Below are positions 37,425 through 46,776 of a stretch of DNA of 64,000 nucleotides, one piece after another. Both the position numbers and the translations under genes were made by a program. Position 1 is the stretch's first letter. Every line of letters starts with the position of its first letter. The notes beneath the pieces were generated by a model that did no database searches, had not been told where the DNA came from, and worked only from the letters and a program-made list of their open reading frames with translations. The DNA lies in assembly GCA_037074615.1 (NCBI GenBank), contig CM073562.1:5007001-5071000 (forward strand). Reading direction: 5' to 3'. The stretch is from Leucaena leucocephala (Eukaryota > Streptophyta > Magnoliopsida > Fabales > Fabaceae).

Positions 37425-40060
37425 AGATTTTTTTAAATAAAAATAAATAAAATTCTTCTAAAATTTAAAAGAATAAAAAGAGTATCTAAATTTTAAAAAA
37501 TGACAGATATGCCATAAGTCCTAATTTGTCTTTCTAAAGTTTGGAGGCAAAAAATGACAAATGGGCCATAAGTCCCAATTTGTCCTTCTAAAATTTGGAA
37601 GCAAAAAATAAAATTGCTATTTAATTATTTATTACTCATATAATAAAATTTATAATTTAAGCAATGATTTTAATAACTTTTGTTAAGATATTTACTACTA
37701 TCAATAAGAATTGAGTTGTAAGTAATTGTTTTACTTATTTACTACTTCTATAATGAGATTTATAGCTTGAGCAATAATTTTGACCACTTTAGCTAAGATA
37801 TTTATTATTCCTGCAATAGGATTTACGACTTGAGTAATGATTTTGATTATATTTATTAATACATTTACTACTCTAGGTAGCAACTGAGTTATAAGTATTT
37901 GCTTTAATAATTTACTACTCATATAATAGGATTTACCACTTAAATAATAATTTTGACTAATATTATACCATCCTACTCATTGTTCATCTTTTTCCTCACT
38001 ATCCATATTGCTCCCCTCACCTCTCACTACTCTTCCTTCTCTCACCACCATCTTGCTTGCTCTCGTTGTCCACATGCACGCCAGCGTTTCCACATCCCTA
38101 CCATAGATTATCTTCCTTGTCTTCAATATATATATATATATAGTAGTCATGATAAGAGAGAGAAAGAGGGAAGCATAACACTATAAGAGAAGATGACTAA
38201 AAAAGGGTTAGGGTGAGCAAGATAGTGGCGATAACAATGATATGATGCATAATGTTTGATGGTTTATGAACAGTGAGAAAGAAGATAAATAATGAAGATA
38301 GGGTTTGATGGCGGTCAAAATCATTACTTAAGTCATAAATCTTGTTACAGGAGTAATAAATGATTAAAACAATTACTTATAACTCAATTGTTACTGAGAG
38401 TAATAAATACAACAACAACAACAAGCCTTATCCCATTAAATAGGGTCGGCTATATGGATCATACGACGCTATTGTGTTCTATCAAAAACTAAATCTTGTG
38501 ATAGGTTATTAACCAAGAGATCCTGCTCAATGACCTATTTGAGCGTTCTCTTTGGCCTTATTCTAGTCCTTTTAACTGGTGTCCATACTGTTTGATCCAC
38601 CCTCTTCACTGGCGCATCCCTTGACCTTCCTTATATGTGTCCAAACCATCTAAGACGGTTCTCTACCATTTTCTCTTCAATAGGTGCCATTCCAAATTTT
38701 TCCCGTATATGTTCATTACGAATCTTATCTTTTCTTGTATGCCCACACATCCATCTCAACATCCTCATCTCAGCTACCCTAACTTTATGCTCGTGCTGTC
38801 CTTTTAAAGCCCAGCATTCACTTCCATAAAGTATTGCTGATTTTATAACAGTGCGATAAAACTTTCCTTTTACTTTATCTGGTACTTTCCAATCACATAT
38901 AACCCCAGTAGCCTTTCTCTATTTAAACCACTCAGTCTGAATTATATGATGAACATCCTCCAAAATTTTACCGTTATTCTGTATAATTGATCCCAAATAT
39001 TTGAACTTATCTATTTGTGGAATAACTTGATTTCCTAATCTGACCTTCAAGTTACTTTTAACTTGCCTCCTATCGAAATTACAATGCATATATTCAGTCT
39101 TACTTCTACTCAGACGAAAGCCCTTCGACTCTAAAGTACTTCTCCACAACTCAAGTTTAAAATTAATTTCTTCTCTTGACTCCGCTGCAAGAACTATATC
39201 GTCCGCAAAAAGCATGCACTTAGGGATTTCTTCTTGAATAGGCTTAGTTAGAACATCCAGTACTAGATTAAATAAATAAGGACTCAAGGATGATATATGA
39301 TGTAGACCAATCTTTATGAAAAAATCATTTGTTTCGCCCCCAGACGTTCTTACAGTAGTTATTACCCCCTCATACATATCTTTTATTGCCTTGATATATG
39401 CCATGCGTACACCTTTCTTTTCCAAAACTTTCCAAAGCACCTCCCTTGGCATTCGATCATATGCTTTTTCTAAGTCAATGAAGACCATATGCAAGTCTCT
39501 TCTTTTAGTCCGGTACCTTTCCATTACCCCCCTTAATAAATAAATTGCCTCTATTGTAGACCTACCCGGCATAAAACCACACTAGTTCTCAGTAATATCA
39601 GTCTCTAATCTCAATTTGTGTTCAATTACCTTTTCCGACAACTTCATAGTGTGACTCATAAGCTTTATTCCTATGTAGTTTGCACAATTTTGAATATCTC
39701 CTTTATTTTTGTAAATAGAAACTAAAGTACTTTTCCTCCATTCATCCGGCATTTTCTTAAAATTTAAGATCTCATTAAAAAGTTTAGCAAGCCACATCAC
39801 CCCCATTTTACCTAAACATTTCCAAACTTTAATAGGAATACCATCAGGTCTAACAGTTTTACTATTTTCCATTATAGTAGTAATAAATATTTTAGTAAAA
39901 ATTGTTAAAATTATAATTTCAGTTATAAATTTCATTATAGTAGTAATAAATGATCAAAGGGCAATTTCTTCTTTATACCCAATCTATTATTTTTAAAATT
40001 CAAAAGTTTTTTTATTGTTTTAAATTTTAAAAGATCTTTATTTATCTTTTTCTTTTTTTT
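37425..40060. mobile_element. Foldback-type element B, interrupted by a LINE
   Basis: The left arm (about 37425-37950) consists of tandem ~100-bp units with ATTTATTACTNNTATAATNNGATTTATNNCTT(A/G)AG, ATTTTGA(C/T), AAGATATTTA and AACTGAGTTATAAGTA phrases. The right arm (38310-38409 plus 39879-40060) is its inverted counterpart. Outer ends share (A/T)TTTAAAATTTAAAA and the AATGACAGAT.NGG.CAT segment with element A next door. The ~350-bp centre (37960-38310) holds a less AT-rich tract with a TA run. Boundaries are approximate. The right arm is split by the RTE LINE. Confidence 0.75.
38410..39878 (-). mobile_element. 5'-truncated RTE-type LINE reverse transcriptase, decayed
   Basis: One continuous minus-strand frame encodes reverse transcriptase: PDGIPIKVWK near the 5' end, the palm with MPGRSTIEAIYLLR and IDLEKAYDR, LSPYLFNLVLD, the catalytic MLFADDIVLA (FADD in place of the usual YADD/FADD alternatives), KFKYLGS, then ILYGSECW and HEHKVRVAEMRMLRW. 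In-frame stops interrupt it at 39582-39584, 38916-38918, 38631-38633 and 38535-38537. The endonuclease domain is missing. The 3' end is the (TTG)n tail after the GGATAAGGCTTGTTG segment typical of plant RTE elements. AGTAATAAATA flanks both sides (38399-38409 and 39879-39889), an 11-bp target-site duplication. Not functional. Confidence 0.92.
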
Positions 40061-40779
40061 ATTATTTGTCTTTTTCCTTGTTTTTTTACTTTGTCATATC
40101 CATTATACTCACAAAAATAAGATGTTTGCTCTAAAAAAGATTTTCCCCAAGTTGAACCATTATCTTGAGCACGTGTTAGGCTTGGCACGACTGCACGAGG
40201 GGAGGACAAGGGAATAGAGTGCCCATGATAATTACAATAATTATTATATTATTAAACTCGTTAATAGAAAAACAGTACAAGGATTTTCACTTAGCTCATT
40301 CCATTATTTTGATCAATTATATAATTTATTCTTTTTCCAGAATAATCTCCTCAAACTTCGGTTTATATCTTCGCAAACCCTAAGCTTCGAGTTATAAACA
40401 GAAGTTGTGTAAATTCAGGGATTACAAACTTTTGTAAATAAACTTCATGTAATGTTATATTATTTTATTGAAATAAGGGATAAATTAATAGCAAAAACAT
40501 TATTTACACAAATATTGAAGTATAAGAGGATTTATTAAGATTCAATATAATTTAACTTAAAATTAAAAAAAAAAACAGATTATTGTACTAAGCAAAATGA
40601 AGAGACTACAATTAAAAGTGATTGTATTTTGCAAGCATTTATCAGGGACTTTTCTAATCCACAAATACCTGCTAAGTTTTCTAACTTGTTTGATATCATA
40701 TGATCTTTTCCATGTAAAAAGAAAATATAACAAGTCTATTTCTTTTAGCTTAGCGAATGGGCGAGATATATAATTATTT

Positions 40780-40975
40780 ATAGCGTGTTCGATCCCTAAA
40801 GAGTATTACTTTTGTTGTGGTTTTAGTCACGACGCTTGAAGAGGTATCATAACTTCTGGGTGCTTAAGTTTACGCTTGAAGGTAATAGACAGCTCGCCCT
40901 ACCTAATATTAGTATTGCCTAAGAAGAAGGGAGATTTCACTCTGCTTTTAAATAGTGGGTGGACCCAACCCCTTT
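40780..40975 (-). repeat. Dispersed repeat, copy 3 of a three-copy family (best preserved)
   Basis: Read on the minus strand it shows GGTCCACCCACTATTTAAAA, GGGTGAAAT-like, GGCAATACTAATATTAGGTA, GTCTATTACCTTCAAGCGTAA, GTTATGATACCTC and AAGTAATACTCTTTAGGGAT in the same order as the copies at 5425 and 34585. It is less AT-rich, so it may be the youngest copy. Class unknown. The flanks (40061-40779 and 40976-41196) hold nothing else supported; 40976-41196 is probably the 3' UTR of the next gene. Confidence 0.55.
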
Positions 40976-41196
40976 CTAAAATTTTTTATAACAAAACAGA
41001 AGTCTATTTCTTTTTAAAGTTATGTGGTTTTTCTTGAAATATTGAGAGGATAGAAGATTCTACCAAGAACTTTGACCCTGAACGATAAAAACTGTAGGGA
41101 TATATACAAGAAGGATGCAAATTCCATCTGTCTTGAAAATGATTAATAATGAATTTGATAAAAAAGTTGCTTTCAACTAAAATATTTGAGAAAAAT

Positions 41197-43405
41197 TTAA
41201 ACTTTGTGGTACTTATACTTCTGCCCCAGATTGAATCTATTGACATGCTGATTGAATCCATTGAAAACTAAGGTTCTTACGGCTTCAACTCCTTGCTCCA
41301 ATGCATCATCAATCTGCTCATTAAAGCAGCGAAACCAAAGTAAAATAAACAGAGTCACAGAAAAACATATGCAGCAATCAAACAGTACCCACAAATCAAC
41401 AAAAAATTGAATCAGCTATATAGATCGCATGGTACCAGTGTACTCTATCAAATAATCAAGTCTTTGAATAAATTGTTAACCAATAAACATATATCAACAT
41501 ATAGATAAAATCTATTGGAATCCATGCTATTCATAAAATATAGGATCCATGAGTTTAGTTTGATGTAAAAGCTCAATATTTTTTTAGAAAAAAAGTTACC
41601 TTCCTTTTAAGAAAATGGATTCTCAGCTTATTTCAAAGATGAGTAAAAAGGGTGTTCATCTTTAATCCAGACTGTTCATATGTTAAACAAAAGGAAAAAA
41701 AGTCTTCTAATTGCCAAGTTAAAAAAAAAAAGATCATTAAAACTTAAATAATAAGAACAAATAATCTGCAATCTACACTATTTAATCCAGATAAAATCTT
41801 GACCGCCTAAATCTTATCTCCAAGATAAACACAACGTAATTATTCTTGCCAGAAGTTATCACCTGTTTACGCTCAACTGAACTGAACTTTTGTAGAAGAA
41901 AAGCTTTCATATCCATGTTTCCAGGGGGATTTCCAATTCCTACAAATACGTAACCTGATAAATCCAATAATGCTGAAACTGCTATGAATACAGCATTTTT
42001 CAGTAATAGAAAATAAGGAGCTTACCGATGCAAAGTCGAGGAAACGCACGAGAGCCATCCAAATGGCCAGTTACATTCTTAACTCTGTAACAATATAACG
42101 CAAGTTACATAACTCTAGTATGATTTTGTGGTAGTTGAGAAGAATTTACAAATAGCATATTGAAGTTATCATGACAAGATTTGCAGCAGCGTACCAATTT
42201 AAGGAAGCAGTAGAATTTATATCAGCACTGAATGATCGATCTCATATTCAAGCATTCAATCAACTATGAGAACCCTAATCAATGCAGTTTGTTTGAAGCT
42301 GCTAACAATTAAGCTCTCTCTTTTTAATCAGATTGCTATGGATTAAGCTCTATCTCACAAACCACCTGTACCTCAGGTCAATAAATTTAGAAAGTCTTGT
42401 TTCAATGGGTAAATTAGGATTTGTCACATGGACAATTCTTCTAATATATACTTCCTATGTCCCTTAATATAAGTCCAAATTTTGAAAACCACATGATGAG
42501 AAATTGTAATAAAACATGTTCTAGGCAATATAATATTACCCATTGTGATGGCCATGTCCTCCTTTAGGTTGAAGCCTTAAAACACCATTTGGAAGGCTCA
42601 TCTCATCATATACCTATATTGAAAATACCACACACTTGTAAACTGTCACTATTTTAGTAAACACAATTTTGATTGTAGCAAGGTACAGAAAAACATACTA
42701 GTAAAATATGGCGCAAGGGTACTTTATAATATGCGGCAAGTGGTCCGACCTTTAAGTACAGGACAAAGAAGATTATTTCAGGGATGCAAATTAACCTACA
42801 AAGCAACAGGTCAAATATTCTTCATATCATAAGAAATACGAGACGGAAAACAGACCGATTCCCCACAAAAATTCATATATGTTTGAGGCTTTGCCAACAA
42901 AATTGGTACTTCTCCTATTGAACCTGTACTGATCAAAAGAAGAAATCTGAATCAATAAATTGGGAGGTAAAAATCGGAAAGAAACTATAAACATGTACAC
43001 ATAATGGAAGCAAGTAATGCACCTATTCCAATCAAGGCTTTAGATTGAATTGTGTTCATCAAAACCCCTTCTGCCTGAGAAATTCTGTCAATCATTTCAA
43101 ACCCAACCTAATAGAAGAAAAAAAAACATAAGACCCAACACATACAAAAAGTACAACAGAGCAAGCAGCATCTTATATTGGCTAATAATTACATTGTGCC
43201 TAGTGCCATGGTATTTATTTCCAGGGTTACCCAAGCCAACGATGAGCCAAGGAGTATATTCCACTTTAGCTCCATTGTTGTTTTCCAGCACTGTAGAAGG
43301 AACTGAGCATCTTGTTGCAACTGAACGCTTTTTTATGTAACAAGGGCAATGCAGTTTGCCAGGATAGTTTACACGAAAGCTTGGGGCAGATGCTGCATAC
43401 AACAT
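41197..43405 (-). CDS. CRS2: CRS2-type chloroplast group II intron splicing factor (peptidyl-tRNA hydrolase fold)
   Basis: 247 residues from exons 43193-43405, 43023-43107, 42856-42923, 42699-42749, 42540-42613, 42026-42084, 41863-41939 and 41197-41313, all in phase with GT-AG ends. Residues 1-49 look like a transit peptide. PTH motifs follow: WLIVGLGNPGNKYHGTRHN at 53-71 (Asn60 and His70 correspond to catalytic Asn10/His20 of bacterial Pth), KPQTYMNF, VYDEMSLPNG with Asp142 at the Asp93 position, GGHGHHNGVKN, and IGNPPGNMDMKAFLL. The C-terminus FNLGQKYKYHKV is the plant CRS2 ending. Known for the family: CRS2 acts in the chloroplast with CAF1/CAF2 to splice group II introns; a true plastid Pth is the alternative. 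A separate upstream exon precedes it. Introns are AT-rich; intron 5 holds a MITE fragment. Confidence 0.93.
42451..42500. mobile_element. MITE-end-like fragment in CRS2 intron 5
   Basis: TACTTCCTATGTCCCTTAATATAAGTCC resembles the well-known 'CTCCCTCCGTCCC-TAATATAAG' ends of plant MITEs. The opposite end was not found. Confidence 0.35.
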
Positions 43406-45116
43406 TGACCTAACCTACAATGAAAAGTACAATGGACGATCAAAAAGCATTTAATCAAGTAGTTCAGATCCCTCTAAATTACACCACACTGAGACATTCC
43501 AAGCTGAGAAAATTGAGTAATTCATAAGAAAAAATAGAGTTTCTGGAAGCATATAGGGCAGACATCTCCAAGTACTGCCCTCTTTTTTTTATTCCCCAAC
43601 CTATTGGCAGCTTCATTTTAAGGCGAATCTTAATTTCATCCAAAATGTTATATTTCCTTCAATCAAGCCCCATTTCATCCAAACTTGTCCTGAACCCTAG
43701 CTCTGAGCACTAAGCAGAATTTTATTATTCAGATCCTATGTAGCAAATCGACAAGTTCCACCAGGGTACATTGTTTTCAATTTCTTACCACACCAGAAAC
43801 AACTTCCTAAACTAACTTCAAGATTGTCAATATGGCCTTACTTCAAGATTGTCAACATGGCCTTACTTCTTCGTTCCAGAGTTTCCCTTGCCATCAGCTT
43901 ACCTTAGAATCGATTTTATCTCTCACAGATTCATCACATAAAACACATTCGATTGTCCAATTGGACAAGTTTCTCAATCCTGTGAAACTAAAAGATCCTC
44001 TTTTCTTTTACGTTTATATCTAAATTCCCAGCTTTCTGATCTGAATCATCATTGAGCAGAATAAAAAGCAGGTAGTTGGTAACCCGAACACAAATTATAT
44101 CTCCATTTTCAGGATATGCTTCTGAAAAAGATTATCAGCAACCCATGCATTCTCCAAAGGCTTCCATTGTTGTCAGCAATTTGTAATGCTTCAAATTCGC
44201 CACTTACTTCATTATATTTTAGTTACAAATGGGTTTCGCATGGGCTCAAATTCAAAATGTCGTAGTTTTATTATTTCATTCATTTTAACCTCTTTAAATG
44301 TACGAACTTCAAAGAACTATTATGAGCACAAACTCAAAAGGGAAGACTGTAAATGGAGAAAGTTGGGGCTAGTGCTAGGAGAGAGCCAAGAAAATGTTAG
44401 AAAGCATGGACGCTGTGACACCCAGGACCCGAAGGTAAATCAGACACCAAAACTTGAACTGTTAATTCAAATTAATGTGTCGTAGTAAGTCTATGACATT
44501 ACAACTAACACAGCGACACAGCTGAAATTTGAAGTGTCTGACACATTGAACACATTAGTAGCTCCACTCTTTCTTTCTTTATCTTTTTCCCAAGTCTCCA
44601 AGCTTCACAGCTTCCTGCACATTCACTCAAGATTTGCTTATCCTTTAGAGCTTCAAATATGCTTTTGCTCGAATATCGAATATCGCCAAATTAGCCATCT
44701 CGAATTTTACTACCTCCAATAAGCAAGATGTTTGGAAGAAACAGAAAGCCTCAACGAAAGAAGAGTTTACGATTTCAAGACAACATTGATGGACGCAGGT
44801 AAGATTTAATAGTAATACGCTATGCAATAGAGGGATTAGTTTTAAATTCTCAGAATCAACCATAAATTACCTTCAGCAACTCCTACAGGAGCTGTGTTAA
44901 ACACGAAAGGGCGGAGACTGAAACGAAAATGAAAAGGAAGATGCTAACCTGATATGGAAGATGCAAAGATTGCAGCTTTCTGAAGCTTCCTTTGGCTTTC
45001 CCGGACTCTTTTGATGACAAGTTTGAGAAATTGAGAAGAAGGACTAACTTCAGCCGACAAGTGAGGGAGTTCAGAAGCACTGGGAAACAAAAAATCTGCA
45101 GTTGCAAAATCGGCAT
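43406..45116 (-). other. CRS2 upstream leader exon and 1.5-kb leader intron
   Basis: The main ATG exon extends upstream to an acceptor at 43414/43415 (...GTAG before GTTAGGTCAATG). A matching donor CAG|GTTAGC lies at 44949, and the exon upstream (to about 45116) is an open frame starting MPILQLQIF. Splicing would join it in frame as ...SLHLPYQ then VRS and Met1, so the protein could also start 59 residues earlier. CRS2 family length favours Met1; the exon is then mostly 5' leader. The intron (43415-44948) has no other supported gene; the ORF at 44186-44485 in it is not called. Confidence 0.5.
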
Positions 45117-45368
45117 AGTGCTTTAAATATCCTAAGTATAACGTATTATTAATTTATTATAATATTTTTAGAGTCAATTACTTACACTAACACCCTTTGT
45201 TTTAAAATTTCATGTAAACAATTTTATAAAATCACAAAAAATTGAAGGAGATATTAAAAATGTCAATAAAAATGTATATTATGTAAGTAAAACATGCCAG
45301 TCAAATGAATTTTATTTTCTTATTGTTAGATTTTTTAAAAAGAAAAGTGATGATAGTAATTATAATAC
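45117..45368. other. Short intergenic stretch upstream of CRS2
   Basis: AT-rich and non-coding; presumably the CRS2 promoter side. It ends at the SINE target-site duplication. Confidence 0.4.
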
Positions 45369-45382
45369 TAGTGGTGACTAGG

Positions 45383-45570
45383 TTTTTTTTTATTGTCCAC
45401 CAAATTTATTAGAATTTTACCTGATTACATTCAGATCTAATATGTGTCAAGTAACTGGCTATAATTGGTGAATCTTTTAACGAAGATTTTTTACATACGC
45501 TAAGGCTCGAATTCAATACCTCATTTAAACGATACCGAACCGCTTACCATTTGGATTAACTCCTGTTGGT
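45383..45570 (-). mobile_element. tRNA-type SINE with 14-bp target-site duplication
   Basis: Read on the minus strand: an A-box-like GTTAATCCAAATGGTAAGCGG near the 5' end, a B-box-like TTGAATTCGAGCC about 35 bases on, a tRNA-unrelated body, and an A tail (ACAATAAAAAAAAA). It is flanked by TAGTGGTGACTAGG (45369-45382) and TAGTGGTGATTAGG (45571-45584), which differ at one position. Length 188 bp and structure fit a plant SINE. Confidence 0.82.
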
Positions 45571-45584
45571 TAGTGGTGATTAGG

Positions 45585-46480
45585 TTAAAGGAAAGAAACT
45601 CAATCCTCTTTAAGAAAAATTATGATTCAAATTTTATGAATAAAAAACTTATCATCAGAGCTGCCCCCAATTCAAAATAACAACAATTTTTCAACTCATA
45701 AAAATGTTATATATATATTTTAATAATCCTGTTTTTTATCGCTTATTCTTCTTAAAATGACATTACTTATTGGTTATATTCCCAAGGGAGGCCAGTTAAA
45801 AAAAGAAAAAGAAAGAGGAGAGGACAATGCATGCTAGTGGTAATATCTTCGTTGGAAGAAGTTCTTCGGCTAAGATGAGTTGGTTTGCACTCATGTTCGT
45901 TAACTTTTTTTTTTTTTTTATTATTACAGAATGGAAAGCTAGAAGTTTAAAAAACTTCAATTATAAAATTTATTGCACAAAAATACTTACAATTTGTTTA
46001 AAACTTAAATATAAAGTTATAACTTTTTAATCATGTGTAAGTTTATCTTTAATTTTACGTAAAACTGAAGACATTAATTTTTCCTCTCATTAATAATTTT
46101 TCCTCTCATTAATTATCCAAACACTTTACCCTCTTGGCCTTTTGTAACTAATAATAAACAAATGTACCTTTTGACTCTCATTAAATAAACCTTAAGAAGT
46201 AATAAATATAGGCATCTTTACTCTTTGAAGGAAAGATATTATTTTTAGAATTTAAATCTATAATTTCTGTCCCATGTAAACAATCTTACCTTGTCACTAA
46301 AGTCATCTCAGTCAATGAACTAAAAATGATTGAAAATATAAACTTTTAAATATTATATAATACTCTTCCAATCTTTAATATAATACTTAATTTATAATAT
46401 AATTTATACTTTAAACTAAATCTTATATTAAAGATAAAAGAAATATTTAGCTTTCTTTCCATGGTAATATTAGTCCTTTT
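45585..46480. other. Intergenic DNA with a small TIR element
   Basis: No supported exon; the 67-codon ORF at 45827-46030 is not called. At about 46365-46450 TCTTTAATATAAT near one end pairs with ATATTAAAGATAAAAG near the other, an ~85-bp MITE-like hairpin similar to AT-rich copies elsewhere in the window. Confidence 0.45.
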
Positions 46481-46776
46481 GATGAATCATTTTTTTCGCC
46501 AGCAGTCCTTCATCAGTATCCACCACAAAATCTTCCATCTTATACACATTATCTTACCCCAAAAACAAAGATGCTCATAATTATATGAGGAATATACGTT
46601 AAGTCCAAGAACATGGACAACTGTTGCCGTTTCCTCCATATGCATTACATATGCAACGCCATCACTTTTAGAAGCTCTCTGTCTTCCATCAGAGCTCCAA
46701 CAGCCATTTTCAAAACACAATTGAAGTCCGTTCATGGTTTCCCCAGTCCAGTTCCATAGTGATGTATCTACATATA

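Noticed and set aside
43097..43405. 102-codon minus-strand ORF as a complete gene
   Set aside because: Only the first 71 codons are CRS2 exon 1; the rest is intron read-through past the GTAATT donor.
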